A stretch of DNA of 40,244 nt, taken from assembly GCF_014384895.1 (NCBI RefSeq), contig NZ_JACRSQ010000027.1, positions 1 through 40,244 on the forward strand, in the 5' to 3' direction. Every line of letters begins with the position of its first letter. Within the stretch, counting starts at the first letter, position 1. The position numbers and the translations under genes are program-made. The notes under the pieces were generated by a model. The model saw nothing but the letters and a program-made list of their open reading frames with translations. It made no database searches and was not told the DNA's origin. Shown here piece by piece: positions 32,236 to 40,244 of this stretch. This stretch comes from Bianquea renquensis. GTDB taxonomy: Bacteria > Bacillota > Clostridia > Lachnospirales > Bianqueaceae.

Positions 32236-32898
32236 ATGGGATTCTTTTCAAAAAACATAGACAAAAAGATTGCTTCATACCAACATGAATTGATCGAAAC
32301 ACATTATCGCGAAGTTGACAATATGTATCGCCAGATTCGCGGATGGCGGCATGACTATCGCAACCATATCCAGACAATGAAAGCATATGCTGCTTCGGAG
32401 GATTGGAATGCAATCAAAAGGTATCTTGACCTTTTGGACGACGATTTGACTACGGTGGATACGGTTATAAAAACTGGTAATCCTATGACGGACGCCATCC
32501 TTAATTCAAAAATAACACTGGCAAAGTCAAAGAACATCCAAGTTGTGGCCGATGCCCACATCCCGCTGAAACTGAAATCGTCAGAGATCGACTTGTGCTG
32601 TATTATAGGCAATCTGTTTGACAATGCAATCGAAGCCAGTGTAAAGCTTCCTGAGGATCAACGAGTGATCCGTGTGTATATGGATATGAGAAATACACAG
32701 CTTTATATTTCTTTCACCAACTTTACTGCAGGAAAGAAAATGAAAAAAGAGGGAACGCTGTTCCGCAGCACAAAAGGTGAGGGACATGGTTTTGGTCTTG
32801 TTCGCATTGATGCTATTGTGGAACGCTTGGATGGATATATTAGCCGCAACAGCGAGGACGGAGCGTTTACAACAGAAATATTGCTTCCGCAAGTGTGA
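32236..32898 (+). CDS. GHKL-type sensor histidine kinase lacking a membrane sensor
   Basis: A 220-residue kinase with only the transmitter part of AgrC-like proteins. His39 in RGWRHDYRNHIQTM is the likely phospho-acceptor. The N box is IIGNLFDNAIEAS (124-136), and GEGHGFGLVRI supplies the ATP lid. The usual N-terminal membrane domain is missing: no hydrophobic segment precedes His39. ATG 32236 follows GAGGTGAAG and the gene is coupled to the regulator. It either senses a cytoplasmic signal, docks to the ABC exporter as a sensor, or has lost its sensor domain. Confidence 0.88.
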   Translation: MGFFSKNIDKKIASYQHELIETHYREVDNMYRQIRGWRHDYRNHIQTMKAYAASEDWNAIKRYLDLLDDDLTTVDTVIKTGNPMTDAILNSKITLAKSKNIQVVADAHIPLKLKSSEIDLCCIIGNLFDNAIEASVKLPEDQRVIRVYMDMRNTQLYISFTNFTAGKKMKKEGTLFRSTKGEGHGFGLVRIDAIVERLDGYISRNSEDGAFTTEILLPQV

Positions 32899-32928
32899 GA
32901 CTTTGCAATTCATCACCCAGAAAAAAAG

Positions 32929-32962
32929 ATTCGTCCCCAGAATAATCCGGGGACGAATTTTT
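32929..32962 (+). terminator. Intrinsic terminator between kinase and ABC exporter genes
   Basis: ATTCGTCCCC (32929-32938), a 10-nt loop and GGGGACGAAT (32949-32958) form a perfect 10-bp stem followed by TTTT. It separates the LytTR/GHKL transcript from the exporter genes or attenuates readthrough. Confidence 0.9.
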
Positions 32963-32999
32963 ATGATAAGATTATCATCAGAAAGGATGGTAGTTTTTC

Positions 33000-34850
33000 A
33001 TGATTAAGGAGATAACAAAGAAAGAAAAAGATCCCAAGCCTAAATACAACATGGGGCAAAACTCATGGTTCATGATAAAACTCGCATGGACCTCGGGAGA
33101 AAAGAAGGTTCTTGTCCTCAGCTTGCTGTCTGCAATACTGGCTGTAGCGTTGAATCTTGTAAATCTGTATGTCTCACCGGCGATTCTTTCAGCGGTGGAA
33201 AGACACGCCCCTGTGGCGGACCTGCTGTTGACAATCGTAGGATTTGTCCTCGGCATCATGCTTGTATCAGCTGCATCTACATATGTGAATGCAAATACCC
33301 TGTACGGCAGGATCAGCGTTCGCTGTGAGATCCTCAATCTGCTGAACAGAAAAGCAGCAACTACATCTTATCCCAATGTGGATGACGATAGGTATAGAAA
33401 GCTGCTTACTAAATCCAGTGAGTGCATCAACACTAACCAGGCAGCGGCAGAAGCAATCTGGACTACACTCACAACGCTGACGGCCAATCTTCTTGGCTTT
33501 ATCATCTATGTCAGTCTGTTGACCTCTGTCCAACCGCTTTTGATTCTTATTATCCTCGTGACCACGGTAATCAGCTATCTCATCGGTAATTATTTGAATG
33601 GCTATGGATACCGTCACCGTGAGGAAGAAGCGGAATACGAAAGACATATGGACTATATCACAGGTCGAGCGAGAGACCTGAGTGCGGCAAAGGATATTCG
33701 TATTTTCGGCTTGCGTCCTTGGCTTGAAGATTTGTACGGTAAAGCTATGGAATCCTACACAGCGTTTCATAGCAAGGCACAGAGCGTTTATATCTGGGCA
33801 AAAATCGCAGACCTTGTTCTGGCTTTCCTGCGCAATGCTATTGCGTATGCATACCTGATCGGGCTTGTTATCCAGAATGATTTGGGCGTGGCAGAGTTTC
33901 TCCTGTTCTTTACGGCAGTAGGCGGTTTCACCCAATGGGTCGCCGGCATTCTTGGAGGCTTCAATACTCTGCACAAGCAATCCCTTGACATCTCCACTGT
34001 CCGTGAATGTCTTGAATATGACGAACCTTTCAAATTTGACGGCGGCGAACATATTGAAGCCGAAGCAGACAGAAAATACGAAATCAGGCTTGAAAATGTT
34101 TCCTTCTGCTACCCCGGCGCAGATAAGAATACTTTGACAAACATCAATCTCACACTGCATCCCGGTGAAAAGCTTGCTGTGGTTGGCTTGAATGGGGCCG
34201 GTAAAACGACACTCATGAAACTAATCTGCGGTTTCCTCGATCCCACCGAAGGTCGTGTGTTGCTTGATGGAAAAGATATACGGAATTTCAATCGTGCCGA
34301 CTATTACACAATGTTCTCGGCAGTATTCCAGAGTTTCTCTATATTGGCTGGAACGATTGCGACCAATGTTGCTCAGAATGATGTTGGTATTGATATGGAA
34401 CGTGTAAAGGAATGTATAGAAAAAGCAGGGCTGCGAGCCAAAATCGAATCTCTGCCAGAGGGATATGAAACATATCTCAATCGAGAAGTATATGAGGGAG
34501 CAATTCTGCTTTCCGGCGGCGAAACACAGCGTCTTATGCTGGCTCGTGCGCTCTATAAAAATGCGCCGTTCATTGTGCTTGATGAACCGACAGCAGCACT
34601 TGACCCTATTGCGGAATCCGATATGTACCAAAAGTACAACGAGATGACAAGTGGCAGATCGTCCATCTACATTTCCCATCGCCTGGCATCCACTCGTTTC
34701 TGTGACCGCATTATCATGATTGATAACGCAGGAATCAGCGAGGAAGGTACACACGACGAACTGTTGAAACTGGGCGGCAAGTATGCCGGTCTCTATGAGG
34801 TTCAGAGTAAATACTACAAGGAAGGGGAGGCCGATAATGGAGAAGAATAA
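33000..34850 (+). CDS. ABC exporter, fused membrane and ATPase domains (subunit 1)
   Basis: A 616-residue half-transporter. Six membrane helices occupy about 38-330. The nucleotide-binding domain has Walker A GLNGAGKTT (396-404), the signature LSGGE (504-508), Walker B FIVLDEP (524-530) and YISHRLAST with the switch histidine. The second ABC gene overlaps it, so the two probably form a heterodimer exporting a peptide, lipid or drug. GAAAGGATGG precedes the ATG. No Cys39-type leader peptidase domain is present, so it would not cleave double-glycine leaders itself. No precursor peptide gene is visible nearby. Confidence 0.9.
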   Translation: MIKEITKKEKDPKPKYNMGQNSWFMIKLAWTSGEKKVLVLSLLSAILAVALNLVNLYVSPAILSAVERHAPVADLLLTIVGFVLGIMLVSAASTYVNANTLYGRISVRCEILNLLNRKAATTSYPNVDDDRYRKLLTKSSECINTNQAAAEAIWTTLTTLTANLLGFIIYVSLLTSVQPLLILIILVTTVISYLIGNYLNGYGYRHREEEAEYERHMDYITGRARDLSAAKDIRIFGLRPWLEDLYGKAMESYTAFHSKAQSVYIWAKIADLVLAFLRNAIAYAYLIGLVIQNDLGVAEFLLFFTAVGGFTQWVAGILGGFNTLHKQSLDISTVRECLEYDEPFKFDGGEHIEAEADRKYEIRLENVSFCYPGADKNTLTNINLTLHPGEKLAVVGLNGAGKTTLMKLICGFLDPTEGRVLLDGKDIRNFNRADYYTMFSAVFQSFSILAGTIATNVAQNDVGIDMERVKECIEKAGLRAKIESLPEGYETYLNREVYEGAILLSGGETQRLMLARALYKNAPFIVLDEPTAALDPIAESDMYQKYNEMTSGRSSIYISHRLASTRFCDRIIMIDNAGISEEGTHDELLKLGGKYAGLYEVQSKYYKEGEADNGEE

Positions 34851-36711
34851 GAAACTCAAATCATGGGGCGAAATGGTAAAGCTCAACAATCGTGCGTTTA
34901 TGATTTTTTATAAGCATTACCCGCAGATGGTTCTTTCACGCTTCATCAGTGTAATATGGACAGCACTCACTCCGTATGTTGGCGTTTATCTTTCTGCGCT
35001 CCTAATTGACGAGCTTGCAGGCAGTCGTAATGTTGACCGTTTACAATTTCTTGTGTCGATTACACTTGGTTCCACTGCTCTGATCGCTTTGGGTTCTGCA
35101 CTTCTAAACAAGTGGAAGGAAACGCAGAATGCAGGATTATGGTTAAAGGTTGAACATATCTTATCGGAAAAACTCTTGGATATGGACTATGTCAATTTGG
35201 ATGAAACCGAAACCGCAGAATTGCTTTCCACAATCCGCCAAAATCAGAATGGCGGTGGCTGGGGACTTCTACGTGTAATTCAGAACTATGAAGCGCTGTG
35301 TTCCTCAGTATTGACGCTTCTAGGTGGTATTTCCTTGACGGTGTCTTTGTTCATAAGCCGTGTCCCCGAAAGCGCAGGCGCATACACCATATTACATAAT
35401 CCCTTGTTTGTTCTTCTCGTGATCGTTGTTATGCTTGTGATTACTTATATCGCACCAGCACTCTCTAACAAAGCGGGCAGCTATTGGGCGCTCAACGCAG
35501 ATTCTCATAACCTCGGAAATCGGATGCTCAGCTTCTTTGGCTGGCTCGGCTATCATAGAGATATAGCAGCCGACGTGAGAATGTATCGCCAGGACAAAAT
35601 GTGCGAGAGATATAATCACAATAAAGACGATACGTTCGGTTCCAACGGTCTGTTTGCACATCTGAGTTGGGGGCCTATCGGATTTTATAGCGCAGCATCT
35701 TCTGCAATATCGGTAATTTTCACAGGCGTTGTTTATGCTTTTGTCTGCCTGAAAGCATGGGCAGGAGCATTCGGACTTGGTGCTGTTACACAGTATGTTA
35801 CATCCATTACAAAGGTATCCGGGGGCGTATCCAGTCTGATCTCAATGCTCGGAGATATGAGAAATAATGCTTCTTTCCTTGCACAGGTTTTTGAGTTTCT
35901 TGATATTCCAAACAACATGTATCAGGGCAGTCTTACCGTTGAAAAACGCCGTGACCGCAAATATCAAGTGGAGTTCCGAAATGTTTCTTTCCAATATCCT
36001 GGCAGCAACAATTATGCGCTTCGCAATGTCAATATGAAATTTGAGATTGGCAAGCGCCTGGCAGTGGTGGGTATGAACGGAAGTGGTAAAACTACGTTCA
36101 TCAAATTGCTTTGCCGCCTCTACGAACCTACCGAAGGAGAAATCCTGCTGAACGGTATTGATATACGTAAGTACAACTATGCGGAATACATGATGATATT
36201 CTCTGTCGTATTCCAAGACTTCAAGCTCTTTGCATTCAAGCTCGGTGAGAATGTTGCATCAAACGCCACTTATGATGGTGAGCGGGTTATCGATTGCCTT
36301 CAAAAAGTGGGCTTTGCAGAGAGGCTCGCAGAGATGCAACATGGTATCGAGACTTATTTGTATAAGGATTACGATAAAGACGGTGTAAATGTTTCAGGCG
36401 GTGAAGCCCAGAAAATTGCTATTGCTCGTGCGCTTTACAAGGACGCCCCCTTTATCATTCTTGACGAGCCTACCGCAGCACTTGACCCTATTGCAGAAGC
36501 AGAAATTTACTCCAAGTTCAATGACATTGTGGGAGACAAAACAGCAATTTACATCAGCCATCGCCTGTCTTCCTGTAAGTTCTGTGATGAGATCTCCGTG
36601 TTCCATGAAGGTGCGGTTATTCAACAGGGGACACCTGCTTCTCTTGTAGCAGATGAAAAAGGAAAATATTATGAGCTGTGGCACGCACAGGCACAGTATT
36701 ATACAGAGTAA
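34837..36711 (+). CDS. ABC exporter, fused membrane and ATPase domains (subunit 2)
   Basis: A 624-residue partner of the preceding half-transporter. The frame opens at 34783, but the ATG at 34837 follows GGGGAGG and overlaps the previous gene by 14 bp. Membrane helices lie in roughly 35-330. The ATPase has Walker A GMNGSGKTTF, signature NVSGGEAQKI, Walker B PFIILDEP and YISHRLSSC. The signature NVSGGE differs from LSGGE in the partner, as often seen in asymmetric heterodimeric exporters. The two subunits are clearly homologous. Substrate unknown; regulation by the adjacent LytTR system is inferred. Confidence 0.9.
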   Translation: MEKNKKLKSWGEMVKLNNRAFMIFYKHYPQMVLSRFISVIWTALTPYVGVYLSALLIDELAGSRNVDRLQFLVSITLGSTALIALGSALLNKWKETQNAGLWLKVEHILSEKLLDMDYVNLDETETAELLSTIRQNQNGGGWGLLRVIQNYEALCSSVLTLLGGISLTVSLFISRVPESAGAYTILHNPLFVLLVIVVMLVITYIAPALSNKAGSYWALNADSHNLGNRMLSFFGWLGYHRDIAADVRMYRQDKMCERYNHNKDDTFGSNGLFAHLSWGPIGFYSAASSAISVIFTGVVYAFVCLKAWAGAFGLGAVTQYVTSITKVSGGVSSLISMLGDMRNNASFLAQVFEFLDIPNNMYQGSLTVEKRRDRKYQVEFRNVSFQYPGSNNYALRNVNMKFEIGKRLAVVGMNGSGKTTFIKLLCRLYEPTEGEILLNGIDIRKYNYAEYMMIFSVVFQDFKLFAFKLGENVASNATYDGERVIDCLQKVGFAERLAEMQHGIETYLYKDYDKDGVNVSGGEAQKIAIARALYKDAPFIILDEPTAALDPIAEAEIYSKFNDIVGDKTAIYISHRLSSCKFCDEISVFHEGAVIQQGTPASLVADEKGKYYELWHAQAQYYTE

Positions 36712-36762
36712 AATTCTTTTTCCATGAGTGTGATATAAGAAGACGCTGCATATCCCCGACTA

Positions 36763-36791
36763 TTGAAAAAGCAAAAATAGCATGATATAAT
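36763..36791 (+). promoter_or_regulatory. Promoter of the HAD hydrolase gene
   Basis: TTGAAA (36763-36768), a 17-bp spacer and TATAAT (36786-36791), about 30 nt upstream of the ATG at 36823. Confidence 0.85.
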
Positions 36792-36822
36792 ACGTTACAA
36801 GAAATGACGGGAAGGCTAGCAT

Positions 36823-37497
36823 ATGACACGCGCAGTGATTTTTGACATGTTTGAAACATTGATTACTCACTATCAGAGCCCCTTATATTTTGGCGCACAG
36901 ATGGCGAAGGATGCAGGAATTCCAGAAGATCGCTTTCAGTCGCTTTGGCGGCCGACCGAACACAACCGCTGTGTCGGAAAGGTAACGCTGGAGGAAGTAT
37001 TGGAGATGATTCTTCGTGAGAATCAGTGCTACTCGGAAACGGTATTAAAGAATTTAGTAGAAAAACGTGTGCAGGCAAAGAAGGAGTGTTTTCAACATTT
37101 ACACCCGGAAGTGATTCCAATGCTTTCAAAATTGAAAGAAAAGGGATTTTTCGTCGGCTTAATCAGCAACTGTTTTTCTGAGGAGGCAGACGTAATTCGG
37201 AAAAGTGAGCTGTTCCCGTATTTTGATGCAGTTTATCTTTCCTATGAACAAGGCATCCAGAAGCCTGACGAGGAAATTTTTGAGAGATGTATGGAATATC
37301 TTTCGGTGAAGGCAGAGGCGTGCCTATATGTGGGAGATGGAGGTAGTTTCGAGCTGGAAACTGCTAAAAAACTTGGGATGACAGCGGTTCAAGCGGTTTG
37401 GTATTTAAAGGAAGGCACGACACAACCGTCCAAGCGGAAACAGGATTTCTTCCAATTTGAGACCCCCTTTGATGTACTGAAGTATTTGGAGATTTAA
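36823..37497 (+). CDS. HAD-superfamily hydrolase (subfamily IA)
   Basis: A 224-residue phosphatase-like enzyme. Nucleophile Asp8 lies in VIFDMFETL. Motif II is GLISNCFSE, motif III includes GIQKPDEEIFERCM with its lysine, and motif IV is LYVGDGGSFELETAKKLGM. The Asp that normally follows at +2 (DxD) is Phe here, so it resembles haloacid-dehalogenase types rather than typical phosphatases. The helical cap (about 15-85) suggests a small-molecule substrate. GGGAAGG precedes the ATG. It is transcribed on its own promoter after the exporter genes. Substrate unknown. Confidence 0.88.
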   Translation: MTRAVIFDMFETLITHYQSPLYFGAQMAKDAGIPEDRFQSLWRPTEHNRCVGKVTLEEVLEMILRENQCYSETVLKNLVEKRVQAKKECFQHLHPEVIPMLSKLKEKGFFVGLISNCFSEEADVIRKSELFPYFDAVYLSYEQGIQKPDEEIFERCMEYLSVKAEACLYVGDGGSFELETAKKLGMTAVQAVWYLKEGTTQPSKRKQDFFQFETPFDVLKYLEI

Positions 37498-37604
37498 GCT
37501 ATTATGAAAATGGGGGCTTCTTATCCATACTGTACAGGAGATGACCGATAAAATTTGAGCTGCCTTAGGTCCGCTCAAATCAATCCACGGAAAGGATGAT
37601 TTCC

Positions 37605-38243
37605 ATGACAAAAAAAGAACTGGCGCTGGCCATCATCGAGCGCCTGAGAGAAGAATATCCCGATGTGGGATGCTCCCTGGATTATGATGAAGCTTGGAAG
37701 CTTCTGGTGAGCGTCCGCCTAGCCGCCCAGTGCACTGACGCCAGAGTCAATATTGTGGTGCAAGACCTGTACGCCAAATACCCCGATGTGGAGGCCCTGG
37801 CAGCGGCGAACCCGGAAAATATTGAGCAGATCGTCAAGCCCTGTGGTCTAGGGCACAGCAAAGCGCGGGATATCAGCGCTTGCATGAGGATTCTGCGCGA
37901 CCAATATGGCGGCAAGGTTCCCTGCGACTTCGACGCACTCTTGGCTTTGCCTGGCGTGGGTCGAAAAAGCGCCAATCTGATCATGGGCGATGTGTTCGGC
38001 AAGCCGGCCATCGTCACCGATACCCATTGCATCCGCCTCGTCAACCGGATGGGATTGGTGGATCAAATCAAGGAACCCAAAAAAGTGGAAATGGCACTCT
38101 GGGACTTAATCCCGCCGGAGGAAGGCAATGATTTCTGCCATCGGCTGGTCTATCACGGCCGCGATATCTGTACGGCGCGGACAAAGCCCCACTGTGAGAA
38201 ATGCTGCCTGCAGGATCTATGCCCAAAGAATGGCATTGACTGA
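37605..38243 (+). CDS. nth: Endonuclease III (DNA glycosylase/AP lyase)
   Basis: A 212-residue base-excision repair enzyme that removes oxidised pyrimidines and cleaves the abasic strand. The helix-hairpin-helix motif LPGVGRKSANLIMG holds the catalytic lysine, and TDTHCIRLVNRMG the catalytic aspartate. The C-terminal [4Fe-4S] cysteines are spaced C-x7-C-x2-C-x5-C, one residue longer in the first gap than the usual C-x6-C-x2-C-x5-C. ATG 37605 is preferred over ATG 37596 because AAAGGA lies 8 nt upstream. The gene overlaps the hairpin element that follows its stop. Confidence 0.93.
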   Translation: MTKKELALAIIERLREEYPDVGCSLDYDEAWKLLVSVRLAAQCTDARVNIVVQDLYAKYPDVEALAAANPENIEQIVKPCGLGHSKARDISACMRILRDQYGGKVPCDFDALLALPGVGRKSANLIMGDVFGKPAIVTDTHCIRLVNRMGLVDQIKEPKKVEMALWDLIPPEEGNDFCHRLVYHGRDICTARTKPHCEKCCLQDLCPKNGID

Positions 38244-38245
38244 AG

Positions 38246-38289
38246 AAGTTCGCCTTCGCGAACTTTGGAAGTACCTTTGGTTCTTCAGA
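38246..38289 (+). terminator. Hairpin element after nth, shared with 27600-27640
   Basis: AAGTTCGC (38246-38253), loop CTTC and GCGAACTT (38258-38265) form a perfect stem. CTGAAGAA at the nth stop codon can pair with TTCTTCAG (38282-38289) around it. The same stem followed by GGAAG-ACCTT-GG-TCTTC occurs at 27600-27640, so this is a dispersed palindromic element that may double as terminator. 38290-38361 shows no gene. Confidence 0.65.
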
Positions 38290-38361
38290 ATTATGTCCCT
38301 AAAGAAAGGGGCTGTGGGGAAAAGGATCATCCTGCCCCTACATATATTTGGAAGACTGCCC

Positions 38362-40115
38362 GCCGGCGTGCATTTTTCTTCCCGTTTCTCCGCCGCCTTG
38401 GACGTCTCGACGATGGTGGCGGGCAATTTCCCTCCGTGTGCACGCTGGTCCCTGCTGTTCCTTCACCTCGCCGGCGTGCATTTTCTTCCCGTTTCTCCGC
38501 CGATTGGGCGTTTCGACGATGCCGGCGGGGATTTTGCCTCCGTGTGCACGCTGGCCCCTGCCTTTCTTCACCTTGCCGGCGTGCATTTTTCTTCCCATTT
38601 CTCCTCCGACTTGGCCGTTTCGACGATGCCGGCGGGGATTTTGCCTCCGTGTGCACGCTGGCCCCTGCTGTTCCTTGCCTCGCCGGCGTGTATTTTTTAT
38701 TCCATTTCTCCGCCGCCTTGGCCGTTTCGACGATGTCGGCGGGCAATTTCCCTCCGTGTGCACGCTGGTACCCTGCCTTTCTTCATCTCGCCGGCGTGCA
38801 TTTTTCTTCCCGTTTCTCCGCCGACTTGGCCGTTTCGACGATGCCGGCGGGGATTTTGTCTCCGTGTGCACGCTGGTACCCTGCCTTTCTTCATCTCGCC
38901 GGCGTGCATTTTTCTTCCCGTTTCTCCGCCGACTTGGCCGTTTCGACTGTGATGGCGGGGATTTTCCCTCCGTGTGCACGCTGGTACCCTGCCTTTCTCC
39001 GCCTCACCGGCGTGCATTTTTCTTCCCATTTCTCCGCCGACTTGGCTGTTTCGACGATGCCGGCGGGTAATTTCCCTCCGTGTGCACGCTGGCCCCTGCT
39101 GTTCCTCGCTTCACCGGCGTGCATTTTTTATCCCGTTTCTCCGCCGCCTTGGCCGTTTCGACGATGCCGGCGGGGAATTTCCCTCCTTGTGCACGCTGGC
39201 CCCTGCCTTTCTTCACCTCGCCGGCGTGCATTTTTTATCCCGTTTCTCCGCCGGCTTGGACGTCTCGACGATGCCGGCGCGCAATCTGCCTCCGTTTGCA
39301 CGCTGGCCTCTGCCTTTCCTCGCCTCGCCGGCGTGCATTTTTCTTCCTGTTTCCCCGCCAGCTTGATCATCTCGACGATGCCGGTGGGCAATCTGCCTCC
39401 GTTTGTACGCTGGTCTCTGCCTTTCTTCATCTCGCCGGCGTGCATTTTTTATCCTGTTTCTCCGCCGACTTGGCCGTCTCGACGATGCCGGCGGGCAATC
39501 TGCCTCCGTGTGCACGCTGGCCCCTGCCGGTCCTTGCCTCGCCGGCGTGCATTTTTCTTCCCGTTTCCCCGCCGCCTTGGACATCTCGACGATGCCGGCG
39601 GGCAATTTGCCTCCGTTTGCACGCTAGCCCTGCCCTTCCTCGCCTCACCGGCGTGCATTTTTCTTCCCGTTTCCCCGCCAGCTTGGCCGTCTTGACTGTG
39701 ATGGCGGAGATTTTGCCTCCGTTTGCACGCTGGCCCCTGCTGGTCCCCGCCTCGCCGGCGTGCATTTTTTATCCCGTTTCTCCCTCGGCTTGATCATCTC
39801 GACGCTGACGGTGGGCAATTTGCCTCCGTTTGCACACGCTGGCCCCTGCCTTTCCCCGCCTCACCGGCGTGCATTTTTATTCCCATTTCTCCGCCGGCTT
39901 GGCCGTCTCGACACTGCCGGCCGGCAATTTCCCTCCACGTGCACGCTGGCCCCTGCCAGTCCCCGCCTCGCCGGCGGGCATTTTTTATCCCGTTTCTCCC
40001 TCGGCTTGATCATCTCGACGCTGACGGTGGGCAATTTGCCTCCGTTTGCACACGCTGGCCCCTGCCTTTCCCCGCCTCGCCGGCGTGCATTTTTATTCCC
40101 ATTTCTCCGCCGGCT
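38362..40115. repeat. Array of about 17 degenerate copies of a 105-109-bp repeat
   Basis: The marker GCCGGCGTGCAT (or ACCGGCGTGCAT) begins at 38362, 38470, 38575, 38682, 38790, 38898, 39006, 39113, 39220, 39327, 39434, 39541, 39647, 39754, 39863, 39970 and 40079; spacing is 105-109 bp. Each unit also has a C/T-rich part with TTTCTCCGCCG, a GACGATGCCGGCGGG segment and CCTCCGTGTGCACGCTGGC. TGCACGCTGGC and the next unit's GCCGGCGTGCA form an 11-bp hairpin with about 19 nt between. The frame changes between copies and no ribosome binding site stands out, so the long open frames are not genes. Function unknown. Confidence 0.92.
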
Positions 40116-40217
40116 GCTCCACACGGAGGCAGGTGTGATCCATGCGGATCTCATCTGCCTCTGACATTTTCCCATTATAAATGATACTAGATGGCCTACG
40201 ATAACCATCCTGTCTCC

Positions 40218-40237
40218 GTTCCATGTTATAATGGAAC
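40218..40237. other. Inverted repeat at the right edge
   Basis: GTTCCAT (40218-40224) and ATGGAAC (40231-40237) pair perfectly around GTTATA. TATAAT (40227-40232) lies across the loop, so it might be a promoter with an operator for a gene beyond the window. 40116-40217 holds no visible gene. Confidence 0.4.
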
Positions 40238-40244
40238 TATTCTC

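Noticed and set aside
38362..40115. CRISPR array
   Set aside because: The whole 107-bp unit is repeated, with no unique spacers and no cas genes.
38327..40208. Many long open frames on both strands in the right-hand array (up to 476 codons)
   Set aside because: They follow from the GC-rich repeat; unit lengths of 105-109 bp shift the frame between copies, the peptides are low-complexity and no start context is convincing.
1..40244. tRNA, rRNA and known riboswitch structures
   Set aside because: No cloverleaf-type or riboswitch consensus was recognised by eye; a covariance-model search would be needed to exclude them.

Overview
The window looks like chromosomal DNA of a strictly anaerobic, probably gut-associated member of the Clostridia (Bacillota), perhaps Oscillospirales-like. 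The evidence is the gene content: two divergent [FeFe]-hydrogenase paralogues, a nitrogenase-like operon, LytTR/GHKL signalling, AhrC/ArgR-type ARG boxes, strong Gram-positive ribosome binding sites and sigma-A promoters with 17-bp spacers. No rRNA, tRNA, CRISPR array or intact mobile element was found. The species assignment is inference.

Left part (1-9106). A decayed IS1182-type transposase fragment (about 200-535) lies beside a six-gene minus-strand operon (6801 to 588). It encodes a NifH-like iron protein, two NifD/NifK-like component-1 proteins, a lipoprotein substrate-binding protein, a FecCD-type permease and an ATPase. A strong promoter with two near-identical 17-bp palindromic operators precedes it. 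This joins a nitrogenase-superfamily reductase to a metal-chelate or corrinoid-type importer. Pointing away on the plus strand are a CaCA-type cation exchanger and a MntP/YtaF-like membrane protein, followed by a convergent GNAT acetyltransferase.

Middle (9107-20470). Pyrimidine-rich 85-bp tandem repeats precede a four-gene plus-strand hydrogenase operon: [2Fe-2S] thioredoxin-like protein, PAS-containing sensor-type [FeFe] hydrogenase, SpoIIE-type PP2C phosphatase and group-B-like [FeFe] hydrogenase. An orphan DUF3502-type solute-binding lipoprotein follows. Then come a minus-strand OmpR/histidine-kinase pair, a hypothetical gene, and a DUF2752-DUF4234 membrane pair.

Arginine block (20639-27469). 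The minus-strand operon argF-argC-argJ-argB-argD and the divergent argG share a 253-bp regulatory region with back-to-back promoters and two recognisable ARG boxes. Together these genes convert glutamate, through acetylated intermediates, ornithine and citrulline, to argininosuccinate. argH is not in the window.

Right part (27470-40244). Intergenic repeat families are frequent here: a 16-bp x 6 array, a 113-bp x 2 array carrying a -10 hexamer in each unit, and a shared hairpin element. The genes are a putative lipoprotein, a nitroreductase, a tiny tetra-cysteine/acidic membrane protein and an RlmD-type methyltransferase with an eroded C-terminal extension. These are followed by a LytTR regulator with a soluble GHKL kinase, a heterodimeric ABC exporter, a HAD hydrolase and endonuclease III. 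The window ends in a 1.75-kb array of about 17 copies of a 105-109-bp hairpin-bearing repeat.
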